Shown here one piece after another: positions 53,178 to 62,282 of a stretch of DNA of 64,000 nt. The first letter of the stretch is position 1; each line of letters opens with the position of its first letter. The position numbers were made by a program, and so were the translations under genes. The notes below the pieces were generated by a model. That model was given only the letters and a program-made list of their open reading frames with translations, had not been told where the DNA came from and made no database searches. Source of the DNA: Bacillota bacterium (lineage in GTDB: Bacteria; Bacillota; Clostridia; Lachnospirales; Lachnospiraceae); the NCBI GenBank assembly GCA_023393095.1, contig JAEWMT010000002.1:1-64000 (forward strand). The letters are read 5' to 3'.

Positions 53178-54140
53178 TTAAATTTTTTTCATACTCTGAT
53201 ACCGTCTGATAATCAAGAATACAGCTGATACAATTACAATCAGAGCAGATAAAAGCTGTGATACTGCAATTGGTGTTCCCCACAAGAAAAGCTGGTCAGT
53301 ACGAAGTCCTTCAATCCAAACACGCCCAAGTCCGTAGCCTATTAGATACAGGAGCATAACCTCCCCGTCAAATTTCTTATGCTTCGTATAAAAAATCAAT
53401 AAAATTAGTAGACAAAAATTCCATAAGGATTCATACAGAAATGTTGGATGAACCTGAATGTAATTGACACCATTCACAGTAACAAGATGGTTTCGAATCT
53501 CCATGATGCGCTGGTATGCTTCGTCCTTTCCAGCATACATTCGTCTTAGTACCTCATCCTTAACAAAAGATTTATCATAAATATCCGATACCGACCTTAA
53601 ATCCAACTGCATCGCAAACAGTCCACTTAAATTCTTGCCGCTATTATAATTTCCAAAGGCCTCCCTGTTGAAGAAATTACCCCAACGGCCTATTACCTGA
53701 CCAGCTACCAGTCCGATGCATCCAGTATCAGCCAGAAGCCAAAACGGAAATTTTTTAACTTTGGTATATATGACAGCAGTCAATACCGCTCCAATGATAC
53801 CTCCGTAAATTGCAAGTCCGCCCGTTCTTGTATTTAATATGGACAACGGGTTATCAGCAAATTCATCCCAAGCAAAAATTACATAATATAACCTCGCTCC
53901 AATTACAGCTGCAACAATTGCTATCAGGGCAAAATCGAGATAGATTTCCGGGTTTTGATTCGTTCTTTTCGCCATCCATTGAGCAAGCAACCAGCCTATA
54001 AGCATTCCAAATCCAATAATAATTCCGTAAAATGCTATTCTGAAACCAAATATATTAATTCCAGACGCAATATTCTTAAGCTCTATTCCAAGGTTAGGAA
54101 AATTAATATTGGTACTGATGTCATCCAGCAAAAATGTCAC
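53178..54140 (-). CDS. lgt: Prolipoprotein diacylglyceryl transferase Lgt
   Basis: Lgt transfers diacylglyceryl from phosphatidylglycerol to the lipobox cysteine of prolipoproteins. The 320-residue membrane protein has GGLAIYGGIIGA and the signature GQVIGRWGNFFNREAFG, plus HPTFLYESLWN. The start chosen is GTG with a weak GAAAGCG site; a TTG three codons in is an alternative. A long, exactly symmetric palindrome fills the gap upstream. Confidence 0.95.
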   Translation of the reverse strand: MTFLLDDISTNINFPNLGIELKNIASGINIFGFRIAFYGIIIGFGMLIGWLLAQWMAKRTNQNPEIYLDFALIAIVAAVIGARLYYVIFAWDEFADNPLSILNTRTGGLAIYGGIIGAVLTAVIYTKVKKFPFWLLADTGCIGLVAGQVIGRWGNFFNREAFGNYNSGKNLSGLFAMQLDLRSVSDIYDKSFVKDEVLRRMYAGKDEAYQRIMEIRNHLVTVNGVNYIQVHPTFLYESLWNFCLLILLIFYTKHKKFDGEVMLLYLIGYGLGRVWIEGLRTDQLFLWGTPIAVSQLLSALIVIVSAVFLIIRRYQSMKKI

Positions 54141-54155
54141 CGCTTTCTTTCATTA

Positions 54156-54355
54156 ATTATACTAAACTTCGTAGTTGAGTTTTGTTCATATGCTTTATAA
54201 AATCAGTATCTCAGTTATATGATGTAATCATCCGATCTAATATTTTTATTCCGGCTTCGATGTAAAGTTGGAATTCACTAATTGTTTCTCATATAGGTTA
54301 CATACTGATTTTATCAAGTTTTACGTTACACTTTTACTACGAAGTTCATTATTAT
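54156..54355. repeat. ~200-bp imperfect palindrome between lgt and ychF
   Basis: Three arm pairs share one exact centre (54255.5): AACTTCGTAGT (54165-54175 with 54336-54346), ATAAAATCAGTAT (54197-54209 with 54302-54314) and TATATGA (54216-54222 with 54289-54295). The element fills the intergenic gap and ends at the ychF stop codon. No reading frame is present. It has the look of a non-autonomous mobile element (MITE) or a large folded RNA. Confidence 0.75.
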
Positions 54356-55449
54356 ACGTTAAAACGGAATAAAACCACATCTCCATCCTGTACTACATAT
54401 TCTTTACCTTCTGAACGTACAAGACCTTTTTCTTTAGCTGCATTATAATTACCGCACTCAACCAGGTTTTGATAACTTACAATTTCTGCACGAATGAATC
54501 CACGCTCAAAATCAGTATGAATTTTACCGGCTGCCTGCGGTGCCTTAGTACCTATCTTAATAGTCCATGCCTTTGTTTCCTTAGGTCCTGCAGTTAGATA
54601 ACTGATCAGGCCAAGAAGACGATAACTGGCTTTAATTAATTTCTCAAGACCTGATTCACTGAGTCCCAATTCTTCTAAGAACATTTTCTTTTCTTCATCG
54701 TCAAGCTCTGCAATTTCCTGCTCAATCTGAGCACTGATCACAAATGCCTCGGATTGCTCCTTAGATGCAAATTCACGGACAGCCTTAACATAATTGTTAT
54801 CAAGTCCATCATCAGCAAGATCATCTTCCTTTACATTAGCAGCATAAATAACAGGTTTTGCTGTAAGAAGATTAAAGCTGTCTAAAATTTCCTGTTCTTC
54901 CTCATCATTTACCTCGAATGCCTTCGCCATTTTACCTTCTTCCAAAAACGTTTTCAAACGCTCCAGTAGTTCAAGCTCCTTGGTAAGAGATTTATCATTC
55001 TTTGCACCCTTGGCAACTCTTGATATTCTTCTTTCTAATATCTCCAAATCAGAGAAAATTAATTCCAGATTAATTGTTTCGATATCACGAAGAGGGTCAA
55101 CTGATCCATCTACATGAATTACATTCGTATCATCAAAGCAGCGCACTACATGAACGATCGCATCAACCTCTCTGATATTAGAAAGAAATTGATTACCAAG
55201 TCCCTCACCTTTGGAAGCTCCCTTAACAAGACCAGCAATATCAACAAATTCAATGGTTGCCGCAATTACCTTCTCCGAATTATACAAATCACCTAATACC
55301 TTCAATCTCTCATCCGGCACCGGAACGATACCGATATTGGGATCAATGGTACAAAACGGATAATTTGCTGATTCTGCTCCTGCCTTTGTTAATGAATTAA
55401 AAAGTGTGCTCTTACCAACATTGGGTAAGCCTACGATACCTGATTTCAT
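54352..55449 (-). CDS. ychF: Ribosome-binding ATPase YchF (Obg family)
   Basis: YchF is an ATP-preferring member of the Obg-like GTPase family. The 365-residue protein has the P-loop GLPNVGKSTLFNSLTKAG, NYPFCTIDPNIGIVPVPD, DIAGLVKGASKGEGLGN and a C-terminal TGS-like domain (WTIKIGTKAPQAAGKIHTDF). Length is normal. AAGGAAG precedes the ATG. Confidence 0.97.
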   Translation of the reverse strand: MKSGIVGLPNVGKSTLFNSLTKAGAESANYPFCTIDPNIGIVPVPDERLKVLGDLYNSEKVIAATIEFVDIAGLVKGASKGEGLGNQFLSNIREVDAIVHVVRCFDDTNVIHVDGSVDPLRDIETINLELIFSDLEILERRISRVAKGAKNDKSLTKELELLERLKTFLEEGKMAKAFEVNDEEEQEILDSFNLLTAKPVIYAANVKEDDLADDGLDNNYVKAVREFASKEQSEAFVISAQIEQEIAELDDEEKKMFLEELGLSESGLEKLIKASYRLLGLISYLTAGPKETKAWTIKIGTKAPQAAGKIHTDFERGFIRAEIVSYQNLVECGNYNAAKEKGLVRSEGKEYVVQDGDVVLFRFNV

Positions 55450-55480
55450 TTGTGTCTTCCTTCCTTAAATAAACTTTGAT

Positions 55481-55734
55481 GGTTCGGGTGATTATAAATC
55501 AGATTTATGTAATGAGATGAATATGTGAGCAGATATATACATATGACTCGCCTTTCCATCAAGCGGTAACTTTCTTATTAAACCTCATAGATGTAAAATG
55601 CTCGCAGCTGCTCACATTTTACTGAGTCTTAAACGAAAGAAAAGACAACCGCTTTCAGCCGGTCTTCGTCATCTGTATATATCTACTCACATATTCATTG
55701 GTTCACTTTATAGATGACTTTTGACACCCAAACC
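55481..55734. repeat. 254-bp MITE-like palindromic element with GGTTCGGGTG ends
   Basis: The ends GGTTCGGGTG (55481-55490) and CACCCAAACC (55725-55734) are near-perfect inverted repeats, flanked on both sides by TTTGAT (55475-55480 and 55735-55740), a possible target duplication. A 31-bp arm (55517-55547) matches its partner (55668-55698) at 29 positions; AAGCGGT (55561) and a GTAAAATG arm (55593-55600 with 55615-55622) continue inward to a CAGCTG core. All share the centre 55607.5. No reading frame is present. The element fills the ychF-thiN gap. Confidence 0.85.
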
Positions 55735-55760
55735 TTTGATAATAATTATAGAGTAACTTA

Positions 55761-56420
55761 CTAATCTCTTGATTCTATCACGATCAGAATTCCTTCCGAT
55801 ATTTCAACCTTTGCAGCTTCGTCCTTGATTTCATTGCTGATTCCCAAGCTGCTTCCAGCATTATAGGTGATTTTATGAAGCGGGTACTTAAATCCTTTTA
55901 AGGTTAAACCGCTTACTTTTTCCGTAAAAGGCATCAAGGACACATAATCACCGTACTGTCTTTCTTTAAGAATGATAAAGCTTTGATTTTGCAGATATAT
56001 TCTGTTATTGGCATCAAGGATACAGGCTTTAATGTTTAGTTGCATCGGAAGCAATAAAAGATGAATATTTGCCAGCACATGATCCAGTCTGCTTCCAGTT
56101 GCTCCGACAATATCAATTGCTGTTGCATTATGCATAAGCGCCAATTCAATTGCAATCTGTGTATCCGTCTTATCCTTTTCCGTTGGAAAGGTTTGAATCG
56201 GTGTTGAGATTTCATGATATTTTTTAAGTACTGCTTCCGAAACAGAATCAAAATCTCCAACAATATAATCAAGGGTAAGGCCTAAGCGATCTGCAGCCAT
56301 AAGTCCATGATCTGCAGCTATTATCTTAGAATATTGCTCCTTTTTCACCAGATCAACCAAGAATGTATCCTCAACCCGACCTCCAGTGATTATTAAAATC
56401 TTGTTATCTTTCTCCATCAT
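55761..56420 (-). CDS. thiN: Thiamine pyrophosphokinase
   Basis: ThiN makes thiamine pyrophosphate from thiamine and ATP. The 219-residue protein has AADHGLMAADRLGLTLDYIV, GDFDS, FPTEKDKTDTQIAIELAL and GATGSRLDHVLANI, the family hallmarks. It lies downstream of rpe as in many Firmicutes. GGTGA is the only ribosome-site-like sequence before the two adjacent ATGs, so the first base of the start is uncertain by one codon. Confidence 0.94.
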   Translation of the reverse strand: MMEKDNKILIITGGRVEDTFLVDLVKKEQYSKIIAADHGLMAADRLGLTLDYIVGDFDSVSEAVLKKYHEISTPIQTFPTEKDKTDTQIAIELALMHNATAIDIVGATGSRLDHVLANIHLLLLPMQLNIKACILDANNRIYLQNQSFIILKERQYGDYVSLMPFTEKVSGLTLKGFKYPLHKITYNAGSSLGISNEIKDEAAKVEISEGILIVIESRD

Positions 56421-56531
56421 GATATCTTTTTCACCTTAACCAAAATTATGCCTCTTATGACATGTTAATTTATAAGTTAACGTATCATTATCGCTACTTT
56501 TCGTGTTTGATTATAAAAGCATTCTTTTAAT

Positions 56532-57203
56532 TTATTTATATCCTTGGAATTTCTTCTTGAAGTCACTTATATTTTTCTGAATGTCACCTTTAAACACAGA
56601 GGTACCTGCTACGATTACATTAGATCCTGCTTCCATCACATCATGCACATTATCTATGGTAATACCTCCATCAACTTCAATATCAAAATCAACCCCTGCC
56701 TTCGCTTTCATTTCTTTTAATGTCTTGATTTTCTGCAGGGATGCAGGAATGAAAGTTTGTCCGCCATAACCAGGGTTAACTGTCATAATTAATATCATAT
56801 CAACATTTCCAAGAATATATTCCAATTCATAGAGAGATGTTGAAGGATTTATTGATACTCCGGCTTTTAATCCCATTTCTTTAATCTTCGATACTGTTCG
56901 ATGAAGATGGGTACAGGCTTCTGCATGAACCGTTATGATATCTGCACCGGCATTTTTAAAATCCTCAAGATATCTGATTGGTTCATTTACCATTAAATGA
57001 ACATCAAAAATAAGCTTCGAATTCTTGCGTATCGAAGCTATAACTGGCATACCAAAACTGATACTGGGGACATAAGCACCATCCATAACATCTATATGAA
57101 GGTATTCAACTCCCGCCTCTTCCAGTAGATTAATTTGCTCCCCTAGTATATTAAAATCTGCTGATAATATTGAAGGAGCCAGTTTTATCATATTATTTTC
57201 CAT
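56532..57203 (-). CDS. rpe: Ribulose-phosphate 3-epimerase
   Basis: Rpe interconverts ribulose 5-phosphate and xylulose 5-phosphate. The 223-residue TIM-barrel protein has KLAPSILSADF, YLHIDVMDGAYVPSISFG, DVHLMV and MTVNPGYGGQTFI. I chose the ATG with AAGGA five bases upstream (57203); an ATG five codons earlier is possible. It is followed by thiN after a gap of about 110 bp. Confidence 0.95.
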   Translation of the reverse strand: MENNMIKLAPSILSADFNILGEQINLLEEAGVEYLHIDVMDGAYVPSISFGMPVIASIRKNSKLIFDVHLMVNEPIRYLEDFKNAGADIITVHAEACTHLHRTVSKIKEMGLKAGVSINPSTSLYELEYILGNVDMILIMTVNPGYGGQTFIPASLQKIKTLKEMKAKAGVDFDIEVDGGITIDNVHDVMEAGSNVIVAGTSVFKGDIQKNISDFKKKFQGYK

Positions 57204-57219
57204 ACCTTTCCTTTTCATC

Positions 57220-57403
57220 TAGTGTGTTGTATCATTGGCCATTAGATAAACTGTGATGAATGCTTTGTCACTCTGCAAGGTGAAAATTTATTTTCACCTT
57301 CAGAAGATGACTACTCGTAGCGATGACTCGTGGAGTGAAGCTGACGTAACCGATGGCAAAACAGGATGTGTAGTTTAACTAATTGTCAGTGAACAATACA
57401 CTA
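57220..57403. repeat. 184-bp MITE-like inverted-repeat element between rpe and rsgA
   Basis: TAGTGTGTTG at the left and its near complement at the right (ending ACACTA) form terminal arms, continued by ATTAGATAAACT (57241-57252) against AGTTTAACTAAT (57372-57383), 11 of 12. A separate perfect hairpin (AAGGTGAAAAT, 57277-57287 with 57290-57300) lies inside, off-centre. ATC flanks both ends. The element stops just before the rsgA stop codon and has no reading frame. Confidence 0.7.
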
Positions 57404-57404
57404 A

Positions 57405-58286
57405 TCAGTAATGTCTTTGATTTTTTAATTCCTCATATAAATTAACATAATTCTCATATCTGAGTTTACTTATTCTTTGTTTATTAAGAGCTTCTTTTAC
57501 GGCACAGCCCGGTTCATTCAGATGACTACAGCCTAGAAAACGACAGTTGTCTTCATAATCCATGAATTCAATAAAATAGTCCTTCAGTTCTTCCTTACTA
57601 AGTTCATTAATATAAAGGGAACTAAAGCCTGGCGTATCCATTACATAGGTATCTTTTTCAACATATATCAACTCTGAATGCCTAGTTGTATGCCTTCCAC
57701 GTTTTATCTTTTCACTAATATCCCCGGTCTCCATTTTCGCCTGCGGTGCGAGCAAATTAATAAAAGTTGATTTTCCAACACCGGAAGGACCGGCCAGTAC
57801 TGTTGTTTTCCCCTTAATCAGTTGATAAAGCATGGAGATACCTTCCTTTTGCCGCATGCTGGCAAAAAGCACCTCACTACCACATAATTGATAGGTCTCC
57901 TTTAACAGTGATATCTCTTTATCAGATACAATATCAACTTTATTAAAACAAATCATGGTAGGAATCTTCTGTTTTTGCATCATAATCAAAAAGCGGTCTA
58001 ATAAATTCAAGTTAGGATCCGGCCTTGCTGCTGCAAATATAACCATTGCCTGATCTACATTTACAACAGCAGGTCGGATTAATTCATTTTTTCTTGGTAA
58101 AATGTCCGTAATAGTACCCTTGCCCTCGGGTTGATTATCCGTATTGATTATTACATCGTCACCCACCAGAGGTCTAATTTTCTGATTACGAAAAATACCC
58201 TTCGCTTTACATTCATATATCATGTCTTCTTCTGGTGTATGGACATAGTAAAAACCTGCAATACCTTTGACAATTTTACCCTTCAA
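57405..58286 (-). CDS. rsgA: Ribosome small subunit GTPase RsgA
   Basis: RsgA is the circularly permuted GTPase that assists 30S subunit maturation. The 293-residue protein has an OB-fold N-terminus, the permuted motifs CFNKVD, AGPSGVGKSTFIN and DTPGFSS, and a C-terminal zinc site (CRFLGCSHLNEPGC). The start is TTG, eight bases after GGAGAT. It follows prkC by 21 bp. Confidence 0.96.
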   Translation of the reverse strand: MKGKIVKGIAGFYYVHTPEEDMIYECKAKGIFRNQKIRPLVGDDVIINTDNQPEGKGTITDILPRKNELIRPAVVNVDQAMVIFAAARPDPNLNLLDRFLIMMQKQKIPTMICFNKVDIVSDKEISLLKETYQLCGSEVLFASMRQKEGISMLYQLIKGKTTVLAGPSGVGKSTFINLLAPQAKMETGDISEKIKRGRHTTRHSELIYVEKDTYVMDTPGFSSLYINELSKEELKDYFIEFMDYEDNCRFLGCSHLNEPGCAVKEALNKQRISKLRYENYVNLYEELKNQRHY

Positions 58287-58307
58287 ACTAATAAATCTCC
58301 TTGGTTT

Positions 58308-60398
58308 CTATTCTGGATCGAAAGTCCACTTATATGGCCTTGATTCACCCGGCATAATAAAATCAGTACCATCCACCGACATGGTAACAGTAATTTGAGA
58401 TGCACTGGACCTTGTAATCGGGAACTGTAGTGGGAAGCTGCCGGACGTACAATATTTATCATAAATATCCTCTCCCGGTTCATTATCCTGAACTACAGTC
58501 AAAACTATTTCTGCTTTATTTCCCGATACATATTCTGGAAAATCAAATGGATTCTGATCGATATTTATATTAAACTTATATGCTGTATTATCCGGTCCGA
58601 GACTGATAGTTATATCAATCTTGGTGCCCTCAGGTACTTTTTCTCCTTCGGAATAACTCTGATAAGAAATATGACCTTCCTTATAATCATTGGATGTTGC
58701 AGTTTTAACCTTACCTAATTCAAGACCGGCTTCCGATAATTTTGTAATTGCCTGCTTCTTCGTCAAATTAATCAAGTAAGGAACGGCTACGTTGGTATCC
58801 TTTGGCCCATCACTAATCATTACCGTAATCGTATCTCCTGATTTTACCTTAGTTCCGATGGCAGGATCGGTTGAGATTACATTACCTGCTGGAACTGTAT
58901 CGTTATTTTCATGTTTTGTTGTCATCTTAAGGTTATATTCTTCTAACTTCTGCTTTGCTTTCTCTTCTGTAAGACCCGCAATATTAGGTACTTCTGGCTG
59001 CTGAAGTCCCTTACTCAAAGTAAGAATCACCTCAGAACCCTTTGCATATTTGCTATCTGGATCCGGATATTGTTCCATGATTTGACCAGCTTCATAAGTA
59101 TCTGAAGGTTGGGAATCTTTATATCTGATAAATACATTCTTATCCTTCGCTTTTAATAAATCTTCTGCATCCTGCTGACTTAAGCCAAGAAGTGTGGGTA
59201 CGATATAAGTATCACCTTCTGTAAGAGCGACGGTTGGCGAAGCGCCCTGTGAAGGAGCCTCTGTAGTCTGAGGATCCGAGCCACTATGCTTGCTTCCTCT
59301 GGATGCTAAGAACCATCCTACGATAACCAATATTACAACAGTTAATACAACAGCTGCAACAATGGTACCTATCATAAAAACCTTCTCCACCTTGGAATCC
59401 ACGGTATCAAGATCATCATCTTCATCACCTTTTCCTTTGGACGGAGCAATACTTTTAGTTGGACGTAAATCCTCATCCGTATAGGTACTGTTTTTAATTC
59501 TATTTAAATCCTCGGACGAAATGTTGATTGTCGGTGAATCTGGTGCAACATAAGCAGGAATCTGAACAAAATCTCCATCCGGATTTGTAATCGCTCTTTT
59601 TAAATCGGCAATTAATTCTGATGCTGAATGGTATCTTCTTTCCGGCCTTTTTTGCATACATTTTTGAACGATTTTATCAATACTAACCGGAATCTGGGGA
59701 TCAAGATCACGAAGCGGCATTGCTTCTCCCTGTATATGAAGAAGCGCAACGGATACAGTATTATCACCTGCAAACGGTACTTTTCCGGAAAGCATCTCAT
59801 ATAAGGTTACACCGAGGGAATAAATATCACTTTTTTCGTCACTGTACCCGCCTCTTGCCTGTTCCGGTGACAGATAATGTACCGACCCCATAGCATTGGA
59901 GGTAATCGTATTGGAATTAGTAGCCTTGGCAATACCAAAATCTGTTACCTTCACCTTGCCATCTCTTGAAATAATGATATTCTGGGGTTTAATATCTCTA
60001 TGAATTATGTGGTTGTCATGAGCCGCTTCCATACCCTGAGCAATCTGTATACCAATACCGACGGCTTCTTTAATATCGAGCTTACCCTTTCTTTCAATAA
60101 AACGCTTCAGAGTAATACCTTCAACCAACTCCATTACAATATAATGTAAACTGCCGTCATCACCTACATCATAGACATTTACGATATTCGGATGAGATAA
60201 TCCAGCAGCTGATTGAGCTTCACCTCTAAATTTATTAACAAAACTTCTATCACTTGAGTATTCCGGTTTTAACACTTTAATTGCTACATAACGGTTTAAT
60301 CTCTGGTCTTTTGCCTTGTAAACATCAGCCATACCGCCTGATCCAACTTTATCTATGATTTCATAGCGGTCGCCGATGATCATACCAGGTTTTAACAT
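58308..60398 (-). CDS. prkC: Ser/Thr protein kinase PrkC with PASTA domains
   Basis: PrkC senses muropeptides or lipid II through PASTA domains and regulates growth and germination. The 696-residue protein has an N-terminal kinase domain (K41, HRDIKPQN with catalytic D135, DFG at 153-155), a membrane helix at about 340-364, three PASTA domains (starting near VPTLLGLSQQ, VPNIAGLTEE and VPYLINLTKK), and a further beta-rich C-terminal domain of about 100 residues. AGAGGT precedes the ATG. Confidence 0.97.
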   Translation of the reverse strand: MLKPGMIIGDRYEIIDKVGSGGMADVYKAKDQRLNRYVAIKVLKPEYSSDRSFVNKFRGEAQSAAGLSHPNIVNVYDVGDDGSLHYIVMELVEGITLKRFIERKGKLDIKEAVGIGIQIAQGMEAAHDNHIIHRDIKPQNIIISRDGKVKVTDFGIAKATNSNTITSNAMGSVHYLSPEQARGGYSDEKSDIYSLGVTLYEMLSGKVPFAGDNTVSVALLHIQGEAMPLRDLDPQIPVSIDKIVQKCMQKRPERRYHSASELIADLKRAITNPDGDFVQIPAYVAPDSPTINISSEDLNRIKNSTYTDEDLRPTKSIAPSKGKGDEDDDLDTVDSKVEKVFMIGTIVAAVVLTVVILVIVGWFLASRGSKHSGSDPQTTEAPSQGASPTVALTEGDTYIVPTLLGLSQQDAEDLLKAKDKNVFIRYKDSQPSDTYEAGQIMEQYPDPDSKYAKGSEVILTLSKGLQQPEVPNIAGLTEEKAKQKLEEYNLKMTTKHENNDTVPAGNVISTDPAIGTKVKSGDTITVMISDGPKDTNVAVPYLINLTKKQAITKLSEAGLELGKVKTATSNDYKEGHISYQSYSEGEKVPEGTKIDITISLGPDNTAYKFNINIDQNPFDFPEYVSGNKAEIVLTVVQDNEPGEDIYDKYCTSGSFPLQFPITRSSASQITVTMSVDGTDFIMPGESRPYKWTFDPE

Positions 60399-60416
60399 TT
60401 TAGCTCACCTCTTTTT

Positions 60417-61136
60417 TCATACTTTTATAATAATTACAGCAATATTATCTTTTCCGCCATTCTGATTTGCACGCTTTACCAAGATTTCAGCGGTAGTTTC
60501 CAGATCATCATTCTCTCTGATAATCTGTTCGATTGTCTCGTCCTCTAACATATTTGTCAGACCATCCGAACACATCAGTACTGTGTCTCCATCTTCCAGA
60601 CTCATTTCAAAGAAGTCCGGCTCCAAAATTTCATTTACACCAACAGCCTTGGTTATTATGTTCTTGTTTGGATGAACTCTAGCCTCACTTCGGTTAAGTT
60701 CTCCGGTTCTTACCATGGCTTCAACCAGACTGTGATCTTCTGTAATTTGTTTCATTTCTTTACCGATTACATAAAGTCTGCTATCTCCGACATTGGCGAT
60801 GTACATTTCCTTATTAAATATGGTCGCTGCAACAAAGGTCGTTCCCATACCTTCTAATTCAACTTTCTCCTGTGCTTTACTTCGTAGCATATCATTCGTT
60901 TCCTTTAATGCTTCTTCAATGGAAGCAATAGGCAAATCAATACTGCTATCCTCTATCTTTTGCTTAAAAAACTCAACACAGAATCTTGAAGCATAATCAC
61001 CCGCATTATGTCCTCCCATGCCGTCCGCTACAATAAATAAATTCGGCAGCTTTCCGACAGCAGTTTCACTGCAAAAAACATAATCCTGGTTTATCCTTCG
61101 CCTCTCTCCAATATCAGTTATTGAAAATGCTTTCAA
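60417..61136 (-). CDS. prpC: PP2C-family Ser/Thr protein phosphatase PrpC
   Basis: PrpC dephosphorylates PrkC and its targets. The 239-residue protein has INQDYVF, VADGMGGHNAGDYASRF, GDSRLY and LMCSDGLTNM, the metal-binding and family motifs. The start is TTG (MKAFSITDIGERRRINQDY), seven bases after GGAGG; the upstream in-frame codons are unsupported. It sits 18 bp before prkC. Confidence 0.96.
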   Translation of the reverse strand: MKAFSITDIGERRRINQDYVFCSETAVGKLPNLFIVADGMGGHNAGDYASRFCVEFFKQKIEDSSIDLPIASIEEALKETNDMLRSKAQEKVELEGMGTTFVAATIFNKEMYIANVGDSRLYVIGKEMKQITEDHSLVEAMVRTGELNRSEARVHPNKNIITKAVGVNEILEPDFFEMSLEDGDTVLMCSDGLTNMLEDETIEQIIRENDDLETTAEILVKRANQNGGKDNIAVIIIKV

Positions 61137-61163
61137 GATTGCACCTCCCAGTTTCCACAACTT

Positions 61164-62207
61164 CTAAAGGCTTTTATTATCCATATAGCTCTTTCTCAGT
61201 TGCCCACAGGCGGCATCAATATCTGCGCCCATTTCTCTTCTTATAGTAACATTAATTCTATTTTTTTCAAGCATTAATTTAAATTTTTGTATATCCGAAC
61301 CCTCTGATTTTCTGTAATTTCGCTCTTTTATTGGATTTACAGGAATTAAATTTATATGGCAGTTCATACCTTTCACCAGCCTTGACAGTTCTTTCGCCTG
61401 TTCTACTTTATCGTTGATTCCCGCCACCAGACTGTATTCAAAAGTAAGCCTTCTTCCTGTTTTTTCATAATAATATAAAAATGCATCCATAACTTCTCTC
61501 AGATCATAGATAGCCGCAACCGGCATCAGCTGCTTACGAAGCTCATTATCCGGTGCATGCAGGGAAAGAGCAAGTGTAACCGGTAACCCCTCCTCTGCAA
61601 AGGCTCTTATCTTATCGGGTATTCCACAGGTGGATATCGTAATATTCCTTACGCTAATGTTCAATCCCTTATCATCAGTAATCAGCCTGAGAAACCGAAT
61701 TACATTATCATAGTTATCGAAAGGCTCTCCCGTTCCCATAATGACAATATTGGAAACTCTTTCCCCCGATAGAGCTTGAATCCGATAGACCTGATCTAGC
61801 ATCTCTGAAGGAAGAAGATCACGCTCCCTGCCACCAATCGTAGAAGCGCAGAACTTGCACCCCATCCTGCAACCCACCTGCGAAGAGATACAGACACTGT
61901 TGCCATGATGATATCTCATAAGTACACTTTCAATCACCCTGTCATCTATTAGACGAAATAAATATTTCACGGTTCCATCCGCCTGGGAATGGAGTGAATC
62001 TACCTCCTGTAACGCAGCAATCGGGTATTTATCCTTTAGGGTTTCCCGTAAGTCTTTAGGCAGATTCGTCATCTCTTCATAGCTGGTTACAAGTTTTACA
62101 TGAAGCCATTCATAAATCTGCTTTGCCCGAAAAGCTGGTAATCCAAAGGTTTTCATTTCCGCTGCAAGCTCTTCCTGATATAAGGATTTTATATCCAAAT
62201 TTTCCAT
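61164..62207 (-). CDS. rlmN: 23S rRNA/tRNA adenine-C2-methyltransferase RlmN
   Basis: RlmN methylates A2503 of 23S rRNA and A37 of some tRNAs by radical SAM chemistry. The protein has the cluster motif CRMGCKFCAST, GTGEPFDNYDNV, and the catalytic C-terminal cysteine region (ADIDAACGQLR). The ATG at 62207 has AGGA seven bases upstream; an ATG two codons earlier overlaps it. Length 347 is normal. Confidence 0.97.
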   Translation of the reverse strand: MENLDIKSLYQEELAAEMKTFGLPAFRAKQIYEWLHVKLVTSYEEMTNLPKDLRETLKDKYPIAALQEVDSLHSQADGTVKYLFRLIDDRVIESVLMRYHHGNSVCISSQVGCRMGCKFCASTIGGRERDLLPSEMLDQVYRIQALSGERVSNIVIMGTGEPFDNYDNVIRFLRLITDDKGLNISVRNITISTCGIPDKIRAFAEEGLPVTLALSLHAPDNELRKQLMPVAAIYDLREVMDAFLYYYEKTGRRLTFEYSLVAGINDKVEQAKELSRLVKGMNCHINLIPVNPIKERNYRKSEGSDIQKFKLMLEKNRINVTIRREMGADIDAACGQLRKSYMDNKSL

Positions 62208-62282
62208 TATCATTTCCTGTTCCTAATTTATTTTAACATATTTTATATGAGATGTATGTGAACATCTGCAAGCATCTTTTAC

